Virus record (IMG/VR): IMGVR_UViG_3300037137_001020
Location: 1 to 34,931 of that record
Reading direction: 5' to 3' (one strand)
DNA: 34,931 nt
Source: a virus
How positions within the stretch are numbered: the first letter of the stretch is position 1; every line of letters starts with the position of its first letter. Of this stretch, positions 20,061-27,833 are shown piece by piece. The position numbers and the translations under genes are program-made. Under the pieces are notes generated by a model, which was given only the letters and a program-made list of their open reading frames with translations, was not told where the DNA came from and searched no databases.

Positions 20061-20702
20061 ATGCCCCTCATCCGCAGGCTGCGCCAGCGTCAGGACCTCG
20101 ACCGGTTCTACCTGTACGATGACTTCGCAACCTGCATGGACCCGGGCGAGACCCTCCAATACTGGGGTACGGCAAAGTCGGCAAGCTCGACGGTGCTGCC
20201 CATATCCGACGGGTCGCTGGAATTCCACGTGGCCAACGGGGACGCCGCTGGGTTTGCGACCCTCCACAAAATGCACAAGGGTCAGTACTCCGTCGCCAAG
20301 CGCGCCCAGATGAGAGGGCGGTTCAAGCTCAGTCGCGCCACGGACATCAATTGCCAGATCGCGTTCTACGGGACCGCCGCCAACGCCAGTGTGATGCTGA
20401 CCTATGACACCCAGATCAGCGTAGTGGACCCGACCCACTGGATCTTCATCACGGACAACGCCTCCAGCAACGAGAAGCACGACAGTGGGGTTGTGGCGAC
20501 CCCCACCGTCTGGCACGAGTTTGAGATCAAGTGCCTGGCGTCGAACAAAGCGGAGCTGTGGCTCGACGGAGCGTTGATCTGCACGAACACCACGTACATC
20601 CCGACCCAGGTCATGGAGCCGTCGTTCACGGTCAGCACCTACACGACCACGGGACCGTACATGTACTTGGACTGGATAGAGTTGGAAGGGGACAGGCTCT
20701 AG
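20061..20702 (+). CDS. Virion beta-sandwich protein, second tandem paralogue
   Basis: A 213-residue protein that begins at ATG 20061 directly after the previous stop, with GAGGG upstream. It starts MPLIRRLRQRQDLDRFYLYDDF, has WHEFEIKCLASNKAELWLDGA in the middle, and ends with TTYIPTQVMEPSFTV followed by LDWIELEGDR. These match the plan of its two neighbours. Spacing of the shared motifs is nearly the same, so gene duplication is likely. A lectin-like (LamG/ConA) fold and a surface or fibre role are inferred. Confidence 0.72.
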   Translation: MPLIRRLRQRQDLDRFYLYDDFATCMDPGETLQYWGTAKSASSTVLPISDGSLEFHVANGDAAGFATLHKMHKGQYSVAKRAQMRGRFKLSRATDINCQIAFYGTAANASVMLTYDTQISVVDPTHWIFITDNASSNEKHDSGVVATPTVWHEFEIKCLASNKAELWLDGALICTNTTYIPTQVMEPSFTVSTYTTTGPYMYLDWIELEGDRL

Positions 20703-20703
20703 C

Positions 20704-21312
20704 ATGCCCCTCCGTAAGTTCGACCCCGCCTCCGCCGTGGGCGGTCACCAGTGGATCACCGATGACTTTGGCGGGGCCCTGTATGATTGCTACATGTGGG
20801 GCTTGGTTGGGGGCTCTGGGTCCATTCCGGTTGTGGCCTCCGCCGTCGGCGGGCTGATCGTGGTCAGAGCGGACGCCAGCAACTACTACGAGCTGGCCGC
20901 GCTGTACCCGCAGTTCACGGTGGCCAGGAACTTCCAGATCACCTGGCGGGGCAAGCTCGAGTCCCTCACGACCAGCCGGGCGGCTTGGGGGTTGCAGACG
21001 GACGTTAACAACCGGGTCGAGTGGATCTACGAGGCGGCGCTAGGGGCGAACTGGCGATGCCGATCCGTGGCCAGCTCAACGGACACGGTCGTGGCGTCCG
21101 CCGTTGCTGCGGATACCGCCTTCCACGAGTTCACGATGGTGAGCGCCACGGGCTTGGTTCACTTCGCCCTGGACGGCGTTCCCATCACCACTATCACGAC
21201 CAACCTCCCAACGGGGGCCCTTGGTCCGTTCATCCGCTCGACCAGCACTGCGGCCGGGACGCGGGACGTGACGACGGACTGGGTCGAGGCTTTCTGCGAC
21301 AGGACGGCGTGA
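20704..21312 (+). CDS. Virion beta-sandwich protein, third tandem paralogue
   Basis: A 202-residue protein with ATG 20704 one base after the previous stop; AAGGGG lies about 12 nt upstream. It opens MPLRKFDPAS with WITDDFGGALYD, carries FHEFTMVSATGLVHFALDGV, and closes TTNLPTGALGPFIRS with TTDWVEAFCDR. The closing block is clearly the same as in the first paralogue (TTNIPTG...MDWVQ). The N-terminal half is the most divergent of the three. Lectin-like fold inferred. Replacement of strands at the likely binding loops would suit host-range variation. Confidence 0.72.
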   Translation: MPLRKFDPASAVGGHQWITDDFGGALYDCYMWGLVGGSGSIPVVASAVGGLIVVRADASNYYELAALYPQFTVARNFQITWRGKLESLTTSRAAWGLQTDVNNRVEWIYEAALGANWRCRSVASSTDTVVASAVAADTAFHEFTMVSATGLVHFALDGVPITTITTNLPTGALGPFIRSTSTAAGTRDVTTDWVEAFCDRTA

Positions 21313-21321
21313 CAAGACCTA

Positions 21322-21351
21322 TTGCCTGGGAAGACCTCCGTATCGTATGGT
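21322..21351 (+). promoter_or_regulatory. Candidate weak promoter before the second accessory group
   Basis: TTGCCT (21322-21327) and TATGGT (21346-21351), 18 nt apart, each match 4 of 6 consensus bases. They lie in the 73-nt gap between the third beta-sandwich gene and the tiny membrane protein, a natural place for a new transcription unit. The match is weak and the call rests on position as much as sequence. Confidence 0.25.
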
Positions 21352-21385
21352 ACCTTCGAGTGGACACAACACCGAGGAGGAAATC

Positions 21386-21526
21386 ATGCTGCTATTGATC
21401 CTGGTCTTGCTGCTAGCCCTTTCCACCATACTGGTCGGCGCCCCGAGCTGGAAGAGTCCTCCCGTCGGCGTGGGGATGGCGCTCGCTGCCATCTCCGCTG
21501 TGGTCTGCACTCGGGTTCGGGCATAG
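21386..21526 (+). CDS. 46-residue protein with two membrane segments
   Basis: A short frame with the strongest ribosome binding site of the region (GAGGAGGAAATC before ATG 21386). The product opens with a very hydrophobic helix (MLLLILVLLLALSTILVG, residues 1-18), then a short polar loop (APSWKSPP), then a second hydrophobic stretch (VGMALAAISAVVC, about 29-41) and a basic end (TRVRA). This is a two-pass membrane protein or a leader peptide plus anchor. Holin-like or membrane-anchoring roles are possible, but it is not next to a lysis cassette. No family is recognised. Confidence 0.6.
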   Translation: MLLLILVLLLALSTILVGAPSWKSPPVGVGMALAAISAVVCTRVRA

Positions 21527-21536
21527 GTAGGTCGTG

Positions 21537-22667
21537 ATGTTCCGATTCCACGTGGTAGGGTTCCCGCACACCGCAACGTCCAAACACGCGTTCCTGCACT
21601 GCGGCTACACACAGAAGGTCCTCAACTTCTGCAAGATGATGCTCGCCCGAGGGCACACCGTTTATCACTACGGTGGGGAAGGCTCGGATGTGGAGTGCAC
21701 CGAGCATGCCCAGATCGCAACCAGGGCAGAGCGGGAGGGGTGGTTCAAGTCCGACTGGGACAAGGGCGAGTTCCCGGACATGGAGTTCAACCCCGGCAAG
21801 CCCTACTGGCAGACCTTCAACTCCCGTGCGGTCATGGCCATCCATGACCGAATCCAGCCGCGTGACTTCATCTGTTTGATCACGGGCGGCACTCAGAGGT
21901 CCATAGCGGATGCCTTCCCCAAGAACCCTTCCGTCGAGTACGGCGTCGGGTATGAGGGCATCTCTCTCCCGTTCAGGTGCTTTGAGAGCCGTGCATGGCA
22001 GCACCACGTCTATGGACTCTACGGCATCAGGAACGGGGTTTGGTACGACACGGTGATCGGCAACTACTACGACCCCACTGACTTCCCGATGGGCAAGCGA
22101 CAAGGTGACTACTTCCTCTTCCTGGGCAGACTGATCCAGCGCAAGCTCCCTCATGTCGCTGCCGACGTATGCAAGCGGATCGGTGCAAGGCTCCTCATCG
22201 CAGGCCAGGGCGTGACCCTCAAAGAGCCGGGGAAGATCTACTCGCGGGAACTGTGCGTGGTCGGGGACCACGTGGAGCACGTGGGGGTCGCCAATGTGGA
22301 GCGCCGGGCTGAACTGTTGGGCAACGCCAGGGCGTTGTTCGTGATGACCCAATACATAGCACCGTTCGAGGGCGTCCACATCGAAGCCAACCTGTGTGGC
22401 TGCCCTGTCATCACAACCGACTGGGGCGTGTTCCCGGAGACCGTGGAGAACGGGGTCAACGGCTATCGTGTTCGCACGATGGGCGAGGCTATGTGGGCCG
22501 CCCAGAACGTGGCCAAGCTCAACCCTGACAGGATCAGGGAACGGGCGATAACCCGGTTCTCGCTCGAGGCTGCTGCTCCGCAATACGAGGAATGGTTCCG
22601 CAGGATCGACGGGTTGCATGTACCCGGTCACGATTGGTATGACCAGAGCGCAGGCAGGTTCGAGTGA
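21537..22667 (+). CDS. Glycosyltransferase, GT4-like
   Basis: A 376-residue GT-B enzyme. The N-terminal domain shows HTATSKHAFLHCGYTQKV with MLARGHTVYHYGGEGS, a pattern common in phage glycosyltransferases. The C-terminal domain has YFLFLGRLIQRKLPHVA, GARLLIAGQG, and the donor site EGVHIEANLCGCPVITTDWG followed by GVNGYRV. The EGxxxxEAxxxGxPVI-type signature supports retaining GT4 chemistry. ATG 21537 is preferred to GTG 21534; AGGTAG lies upstream. The stop overlaps the next start as GTGA. Its place just after the fibre genes suggests glycosylation of fibre or host-like glycans. A DNA target is also possible. Confidence 0.82.
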   Translation: MFRFHVVGFPHTATSKHAFLHCGYTQKVLNFCKMMLARGHTVYHYGGEGSDVECTEHAQIATRAEREGWFKSDWDKGEFPDMEFNPGKPYWQTFNSRAVMAIHDRIQPRDFICLITGGTQRSIADAFPKNPSVEYGVGYEGISLPFRCFESRAWQHHVYGLYGIRNGVWYDTVIGNYYDPTDFPMGKRQGDYFLFLGRLIQRKLPHVAADVCKRIGARLLIAGQGVTLKEPGKIYSRELCVVGDHVEHVGVANVERRAELLGNARALFVMTQYIAPFEGVHIEANLCGCPVITTDWGVFPETVENGVNGYRVRTMGEAMWAAQNVAKLNPDRIRERAITRFSLEAAAPQYEEWFRRIDGLHVPGHDWYDQSAGRFE

Positions 22668-23902
22668 GGGTCCTGCTGGTCAACCCGCCCTTCTTCCGCT
22701 TCAGCGGCCTGGAACAGGACTACGTCCCTTTGGGCTTGCAGGCCGTCGGCTCACAGTTGGCCGAGGACGGCCACGAGGTAGCGGTCAAGAACCTTGAGGT
22801 GGGCTCTGGCCTCGGTTACCAGGGTTATGAGGCCCGTGCCAGCGGGTTCGACCGCTACCTCGCGGCCCTCACCGACCCCGAGCACGCGGTATGGCAGGAG
22901 CTACGCCAGACGATAGAAGCTTGGAAGCCGGACAAGCTTGGCGTGAGTGTCCTCAACGTCAAGCACCGTGCATTCCGGGTCATCCATCACATCGCCGTGG
23001 GGTACGGGCTGCCTGTGTTCGTTGGAGGACCCCACACGGTCATCGACCCTGGAGCATACCCGCCCGGGGTTGAGGTGATGCCTGGGGAGTTCGAGTCACA
23101 CGGGGGTCGGCTCGCGAGTCTCGACCAGACTCCAATGCCAAACTTCGATATCCTGCTGGATAGTTACTCGCCAGACGCCCACGCCCACTTGATGACTTCC
23201 AGGGGCTGCCCGTTCCGTTGCAGGTTCTGCTCCTCGAAGGCTCTGTGGAAGCGGCGGGTCACCTACAAGTCCGTGGATCGCATCCTGGCTGAGATGCAAC
23301 AGGTCCACGACCGCTATCGACCCGAGTGGTTCACCTTCTGGGATGAGACCTTTACCGCCCACAAAGGCCGGTTGCAGGAATTCTGCTCCCGTTACTTCCT
23401 GTCCACGGCCTGGCGATGCGACACCAGGGCAGACCGCCTTGACGACCTGACGGTGAAGATGATGGTTGCCGCAGGCTGCGGTCAGATGAGCATTGGCATC
23501 GAAAGCGGGGTTGACCGCATCCTGAAGTACGTTTGGAAGGACGAGACCACGACACACCTCAGGCGGGCGGCCGAGGTGTTGAACAAGCACCGCGTGAGAT
23601 GGAAGGCATACCTCATCATCGGGTTCCCCGAGGAGACGGAGGAAGACATCCGGGAGACCGTCGCGTTTGCCAAGAGCCTACAGCCGTTCCGCATCACCCT
23701 CAGCTTGTTCACGCCCTACAAAGGGACACCGCTGTTTGGTGAGTGTGTGGAGCGGGGGCTCATCACGGACAACTATGATGTCAACGACCTGTTCCACCAG
23801 CGGTCCAGCGGGTTCTGCCCTGACCTGACACCAGCCTTACGAGAGGAAGCGATGAAGGATGTGGACGAGTACAATGCGGAAGCGGTGCTGACATGGAAAT
23901 GA
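22664..23902 (+). CDS. Radical SAM enzyme with cobalamin-binding-type N-terminus
   Basis: A 412-residue protein with the class B layout. Residues 1-145 look like a Rossmann B12-binding domain (MRVLLVNPPF, YVPLGLQAVGSQLAEDGHEV, LGVSVLNVKHRAFRVIHHI, PVFVGGPHTV, GEFE). The radical SAM barrel follows, with the cluster motif CPFRCRFC at 182-189, FTFWDETF, GCGQMSIGIESGVDRIL, and KAYLIIGFPEETEEDI. This set is typical of B12-dependent radical SAM methyltransferases and ring-forming enzymes. The start is GTG 22664 in a GTGA overlap with the glycosyltransferase, and the end overlaps the methyltransferase by 10 nt. The substrate is unknown; a sugar or small molecule linked to the flanking enzymes is likely. 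Confidence 0.85.
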   Translation: MRVLLVNPPFFRFSGLEQDYVPLGLQAVGSQLAEDGHEVAVKNLEVGSGLGYQGYEARASGFDRYLAALTDPEHAVWQELRQTIEAWKPDKLGVSVLNVKHRAFRVIHHIAVGYGLPVFVGGPHTVIDPGAYPPGVEVMPGEFESHGGRLASLDQTPMPNFDILLDSYSPDAHAHLMTSRGCPFRCRFCSSKALWKRRVTYKSVDRILAEMQQVHDRYRPEWFTFWDETFTAHKGRLQEFCSRYFLSTAWRCDTRADRLDDLTVKMMVAAGCGQMSIGIESGVDRILKYVWKDETTTHLRRAAEVLNKHRVRWKAYLIIGFPEETEEDIRETVAFAKSLQPFRITLSLFTPYKGTPLFGECVERGLITDNYDVNDLFHQRSSGFCPDLTPALREEAMKDVDEYNAEAVLTWK

Positions 23903-25050
23903 CCTGGGATGACCACCAGCGGTGGGAGTTGGACTGCTGGAACAACCTGTACAACCGATGCTGTGCTACCTTCGACGAGGAGCAGAAACAGCAAGCCTAC
24001 GCCCCGCTGATGGGTCTCACGTTGGACCGGCTCTACCGGGTGACAGGGTGCGAGGGCAAGACGATCCTGGACCTCGGTGGAGGGCCGGTATCCTTGTTGC
24101 TGAAGACCCCCGGGGTGCTAGGTGTTGTTGTTGACCCGTGCCTCTACCCAGACTGGGTGAGGTCAAGGTACGCCGCCCTAGGCATCGAGCAGGTCGTTCT
24201 CCCAGCGGAGGGGTACACCGGCAATGGCTTTGACGAGGTGTGGATCTACAACGTGTTGGCACACGTGAAGGACCCTGAGGCAGTCATCCACACCGCGAGG
24301 CGGGCAGCCAAGGTGCTGCGGCTGTTTGAGTGGGTAGGGTATGGGCCAGGCCCTGGCCACCCTCATGCGTTGTCGGCTGAGGTGTTGTCGCAGTGGGTTG
24401 GGCACGTGTGTGAGGCGACACTTGTCACCCATTCCACGGGCTCAGGGAATGCCGTGCACGGCCATTGGGAGGTGACCCCGTCTACCCACCTGGGCGGCTA
24501 TCTGGCCAAGGATGATGCCCACCCCAACGGAGACCCGTGGACCTGGACCCCAGACCTGTGGCAGTTCCTGCTAGACGCCCTGCGGCCTAAGACATTGCTC
24601 GACCTCGGGTGCGGCGAGGGGCACTCGACCAAGTGGTTCTACGACCATGGCGTGGACGCGTTTGGAGCGGACGGGTGCCCGTCCGCTAAGGCCGCCACGG
24701 TACTCCCCTCTGGACGCTTTATTCTCCTCGACCTCACGACCGAGACGCTTCACAGCCAGGTGGACATGGTCTGGTGTTGCGAGTTCCTGGAGCACGTGGA
24801 AGAGAAGTACCTCGGCAACGTGCTGGAGGCGTTCAGCCGATCGAACGTGGTGTGCCTCACCCACGCCTTCCCTGGGCAACAGGGGCACCACCACGTCAAC
24901 TGTCAGCCCCGGGAGTACTGGGTGGCCAAGATGGCGTCCATTGGGTTCAAGTTGGACGAGCGGTTGACGCTGGGTTCCCGGGTCTTCACCCCACCTCCCA
25001 TGCATTGGGGCAGAAGTGGTATGATCTTCCGAAGGGCTTGGGATGGCTGA
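23893..25050 (+). CDS. Protein with two fused SAM-dependent methyltransferase domains
   Basis: A 385-residue protein with two Rossmann methyltransferase cores in tandem. The first has motif I ILDLGGGP at residues 58-65, VVDPCLYPDW, and EVWIYNVLAHVKDPEAVI. The second has LLDLGCGEG at 235-243, FGADG, FILLDLT, and MVWCCEFLEHVEEKYL. Domain 2 keeps the complete EFLEH motif; in domain 1 the matching site reads NVLAHV, so one domain may be regulatory. A linker (about 180-215) rich in Gly, His and Pro joins them. The end resembles FkbM/type 11-like methyltransferases. It is coupled to the radical SAM gene by a 10-nt overlap. Confidence 0.8.
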   Translation: MEMTWDDHQRWELDCWNNLYNRCCATFDEEQKQQAYAPLMGLTLDRLYRVTGCEGKTILDLGGGPVSLLLKTPGVLGVVVDPCLYPDWVRSRYAALGIEQVVLPAEGYTGNGFDEVWIYNVLAHVKDPEAVIHTARRAAKVLRLFEWVGYGPGPGHPHALSAEVLSQWVGHVCEATLVTHSTGSGNAVHGHWEVTPSTHLGGYLAKDDAHPNGDPWTWTPDLWQFLLDALRPKTLLDLGCGEGHSTKWFYDHGVDAFGADGCPSAKAATVLPSGRFILLDLTTETLHSQVDMVWCCEFLEHVEEKYLGNVLEAFSRSNVVCLTHAFPGQQGHHHVNCQPREYWVAKMASIGFKLDERLTLGSRVFTPPPMHWGRSGMIFRRAWDG

Positions 25051-25273
25051 CCCTTCGTACAAAGCGGTACGGGAGTTGTTTGCCCAGCTTCTGGAGAAGC
25101 TGTCGGTCATCGAGGAACGGCTGGTCATGCTGGAGACCAACGGGACGCTAGTCCAGAATGCGTTAGCTAGGCATGGTCGGAGGATTGAGGAGTTGAATAG
25201 CAGGTGTATTGAGCGCCTGGGCAAGCTCTGTCCTATGAACGGCATGGACGAACCAAAGGGCGAGGGGCAATGA
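25043..25273 (+). CDS. Short coiled-coil protein
   Basis: A 76-residue protein that begins 8 nt inside the methyltransferase gene and ends in an ATGA overlap with the next. The middle (VRELFAQLLEKLSVIEERLVML to about residue 55) has leucine/isoleucine heptad spacing typical of a short coiled coil. The tail is polar with two cysteines. It might be an oligomerisation or adaptor protein for the fibre. No family is recognised. Confidence 0.62.
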   Translation: MADPSYKAVRELFAQLLEKLSVIEERLVMLETNGTLVQNALARHGRRIEELNSRCIERLGKLCPMNGMDEPKGEGQ

Positions 25274-25950
25274 GCGAGATTGAGACCGGAAGTACCGAAC
25301 CTATCGTGGCCTTCGTCCTCGACCAGCTAGGCGCCCCCTTGACCGGACAGGCTGACCTCAAGGCGAAGGTCTGGCGTACCTCCGACGGCGAATACCTGGA
25401 CTGGGCTGACATGACCTTCCGCCCCGCTGGTGCGGTTGTCAGCATGCTACGGACCTTGGCAGAGGTCAGCTCCACAGCTTCGCCGGGCGAGTACCGGCTT
25501 GACTTCGATACCTCAGCCATCGTCAACCCGACTGCTGATGACACCTACGAGGTGACTGTGGTGCAGGACGGACCACTCCTTGCCTCCAACCTACCCCAGG
25601 TCGGCGAGGTCCGGGTCGGGCAGTGGGTTGACAAGGTCGCCCTGCGATCATTCCTCGTGATGCAATCCTACAGCTACGACCCATTGACCGAGACCATCAC
25701 GGGGCTTGTGTGGCTCGAGCACGGCACCCTTGTCTACGCCGCACCGACCTCGTGTTCGGTGTCGTGGTACAACGATGCTGGTGTCCTGCAATTCACGGTC
25801 ACCGACGCGATCCCCGACACCCAGGGCTATTTCAAGGTCACGCAGGTGATTCCCCTCTTGACCAACTGTTCCTACTACACGGTGGCGCACGTGGTCGTCC
25901 CTGGTATCGGGACTGTCTCTGGTGGTAAGGGCATATTCACGGTGGGCTGA
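25270..25950 (+). CDS. Fibre/baseplate accessory protein with BppU-like beta domains
   Basis: A 226-residue protein. Residues 5-120 follow a pattern I associate with proteins near phage collagen-type fibres: VAFVLDQLGAPLTGQADLKAKVW, YLDWADMTF, a SSTASPGEYRLDFDTS turn, and VGEVRVGQWVDKV. Residues 125-226 form another beta-rich domain (TETITGLVWLEHG, SCSVSWYNDAG, IFTVG). The two may be immunoglobulin-like modules. ATG 25270 overlaps the preceding stop by ATGA. A tail-fibre or receptor-binding complex role is likely by context. Confidence 0.68.
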   Translation: MSEIETGSTEPIVAFVLDQLGAPLTGQADLKAKVWRTSDGEYLDWADMTFRPAGAVVSMLRTLAEVSSTASPGEYRLDFDTSAIVNPTADDTYEVTVVQDGPLLASNLPQVGEVRVGQWVDKVALRSFLVMQSYSYDPLTETITGLVWLEHGTLVYAAPTSCSVSWYNDAGVLQFTVTDAIPDTQGYFKVTQVIPLLTNCSYYTVAHVVVPGIGTVSGGKGIFTVG

Positions 25951-26267
25951 TGCAGCTGGCGGCCTACGAGGACAGGTCGTCGCAGGCCCTTCATCTGACC
26001 AGGGCCCGCCCGAGGTTCATGGTCACAGACCGTGGCCCTCAGCCCCTGTGGGTCGTGGAGCGCACCTACGACGCCTGCGCGGTAGTTGTGTTAGGGCTGG
26101 AGGGCGAGGTATCCTTGGTGCTAGCCAATGAGGCGCAGGCAGAGATGGCTATCTCTACCGAAGCAATGGCGGAGGTAGTCATCCTTTCGGAAAGCGAAGC
26201 CACGCTGGAGGTCAAGTCCGAGGCCGCTGTAACCCTGGACATCCACCGTTGCTTGAGGAGGCTTTAG
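25950..26267 (+). CDS. Unknown protein, likely virion-associated
   Basis: A 105-residue protein whose ATG overlaps the previous stop by one base. The first half is basic (DRSSQALHLTRARPRF). The second half is unusually Ala/Glu/Val/Leu-rich with alternating strand-like repeats (VSLVLANEAQAEMAIS, EVVILSESEATLEV, EAAVTLDI), perhaps a beta-solenoid or repeated beta-hairpin. It abuts the next gene's GTG directly. No family is recognised. Confidence 0.6.
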   Translation: MQLAAYEDRSSQALHLTRARPRFMVTDRGPQPLWVVERTYDACAVVVLGLEGEVSLVLANEAQAEMAISTEAMAEVVILSESEATLEVKSEAAVTLDIHRCLRRL

Positions 26268-26687
26268 GTGAGTATAGACTACGACATCACCGCAGAAGCC
26301 TTGTCCGGCCTGAACTACCGTCGTCTCCACGCTGGGGACGACTATGACTTCCGCTTCAACCTCATCCGCAACTCCGTTGCCTTCCCGCTGACCGGCGTCG
26401 GTGTCAAGGTCTGGTTGACAATCAAAGAGGCGTCACTGAAGGCCGACGCGGACGCCAAACTCCAGCTCACCTCGGCGGTCAGCGGTGAGGTGGAGATCAC
26501 CGACGCCACCAATGGCCGGTTCGTGGTGAAGTTCAGGGCTGGGGGCAGCAAAGGGACAGACGACCTGGAGGGGACCTGGCGGTACGACCTTCAGGTCAAG
26601 GCATACGTGGATGGTGTCCTGAAGGTCGTCACGGTAGCCGAGGGGTTGATCGAGTTCCTTCCAAACCTGACCAGGGCCATTGCCTAG
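26268..26687 (+). CDS. Baseplate upper protein-like (BppU N-terminal-like) domain protein
   Basis: A 139-residue protein starting with GTG 26268 right after the previous stop. The run RLHAGDDYDFRFNLIRNSVAF, LTGVGVKVWLTIKEASLKADAD, then a GRFVVKFRAG and GTWRYDLQVKAYVDG, and finally VAEGLIEFLPNLTRA, is the pattern of BppU-type N-terminal domains. These attach fibres or receptor-binding proteins to the baseplate. Whole-protein length equals one such domain. The role as a small adaptor is inferred. Confidence 0.7.
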   Translation: MSIDYDITAEALSGLNYRRLHAGDDYDFRFNLIRNSVAFPLTGVGVKVWLTIKEASLKADADAKLQLTSAVSGEVEITDATNGRFVVKFRAGGSKGTDDLEGTWRYDLQVKAYVDGVLKVVTVAEGLIEFLPNLTRAIA

Positions 26688-26696
26688 GAGACGCTG

Positions 26697-27116
26697 ATGA
26701 ACAATTCACAACTCAGGAGCAAGCCGTTCTACATTCGCCACCGCGAAGTGGATGGGGCCCCGGTCGCAGCCGACAGCGCAACCCTTGCCACTGTCCTCGC
26801 TGCTAACCCAAGGAGCACGGCTGACTGTGCGGGGTACAAGACGATCAAGGGCTTCGTCCGGCTCACAGGAGGGGCAGCGCCGACCGTGGTGCTCCAACCG
26901 CTGGAACTGGTGAAGTACCCGGAGGGGACCGACTTCCTCGTGGTAGCCGGGGCAAACACTGCTGCGCTTGCAAGCGGCGACGCTTTTGACGTGACGGTCA
27001 ATGGGGCCTTCCTGTTCCTCCGGCTCAACACCATCGCCAACAACCCGACGAAGGTGGAGATCTTCCTTGCGGGGGCCGAGACCATGTGCGGCATGCCGGG
27101 AGCTGGAAGGAGTTAG
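26697..27116 (+). CDS. Unknown small beta-rich virion protein
   Basis: A 139-residue protein with AGGAG 8 nt before ATG 26697. Residues 45-130 contain TIKGFVRLTGGAAPTVVLQPLEL, DFLVVAG, FDVTVNGAFLFLRLNTI and KVEIFLAG, alternating strands of a jelly-roll or Ig-like fold. It lies between the BppU-like gene and the head-tail adaptor, so a head decoration or neck role is plausible. No family is recognised. Confidence 0.62.
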   Translation: MNNSQLRSKPFYIRHREVDGAPVAADSATLATVLAANPRSTADCAGYKTIKGFVRLTGGAAPTVVLQPLELVKYPEGTDFLVVAGANTAALASGDAFDVTVNGAFLFLRLNTIANNPTKVEIFLAGAETMCGMPGAGRS

Positions 27117-27119
27117 GCC

Positions 27120-27833
27120 GTGGGCAACTACGCCACAGAGGCCGAGGTGAGGGCAGAAGGGGCGACCGCCACGTCTGCCCGGATCAACGCCAGGATCGAA
27201 AAGTGGGAAGCCATCGTGGAGAAGGTCACGGGCAACTACTTCCGCGTCCTCGCCCCAGGTGAGTTGATCTTTGATGGCAACAACATGACCACACTATTCT
27301 TCAGCCTCGCCCTTGTTGCGGTCACGTCGGTCAAGATCAACGGTGAGACCGTGGCGCTTACGGCTGACGAATACCGGACGTTCGCGGGGCGGGTCCCGCC
27401 TGCCGACGACCGATACAACCCCAAGATCCAGCTGACACCAACTGGTATCATCAGCACCATCTTCCGTCCGGAGCCTGCCATTTTCCTCAAGGGCTACGAC
27501 CAGCGGATCACGGCTACATGGGGCTTCGTGGATGACGACGGCGTGGGCGGGTTCAAACCCCCACGCCCCATCAAGGACGCGGTCATCCAGCTGGTCGTCA
27601 TGGACTTGGAAGGCTACCTGGATCGCGGGGCTAGTGCTGGACGTGTCATTGCCAGCGAGACCACGGATGGGCACTCCGTTACCTACGAACAATCCAGCGG
27701 GGGCGGTGGTGCGTGGACAACTATCCCTGACCAGATCATGGACGTGTTGAAGTTGTACCGCCGTCCGTGGAAGATCACGATGCCCGACTCGGTTGTGTTT
27801 GAGGACCCCTCTGCCGCTATCGCGGGCTGGTGA
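27120..27833 (+). CDS. Head-tail adaptor (gp6/YqbG-like connector)
   Basis: A 237-residue protein beginning with GTG 27120, preceded by AAGGAGTT. The early part (YATEAEVRAEG, then an amphipathic helix with WEAIVEKVTGNYF, then ELIFDGNNMTTLFFS and VTSVKINGETVALTADEYRTF) is typical of connector adaptors that bind below the portal. The middle GYDQRITATWGFV and PRPIKDAVIQLVVMDLEGYL provide the helix bundle. Position in the operon, followed by head closure and tail completion genes, matches PBSX-type order. The C-terminal ~40 residues vary. Confidence 0.72.
   Translation: MGNYATEAEVRAEGATATSARINARIEKWEAIVEKVTGNYFRVLAPGELIFDGNNMTTLFFSLALVAVTSVKINGETVALTADEYRTFAGRVPPADDRYNPKIQLTPTGIISTIFRPEPAIFLKGYDQRITATWGFVDDDGVGGFKPPRPIKDAVIQLVVMDLEGYLDRGASAGRVIASETTDGHSVTYEQSSGGGGAWTTIPDQIMDVLKLYRRPWKITMPDSVVFEDPSAAIAGW

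Noticed and set aside
19314-20705. 463-residue frame on the minus strand
   Set aside because: It is antisense to three well-supported virion genes, with low-complexity Arg/Pro/Gly composition and no recognisable domain.
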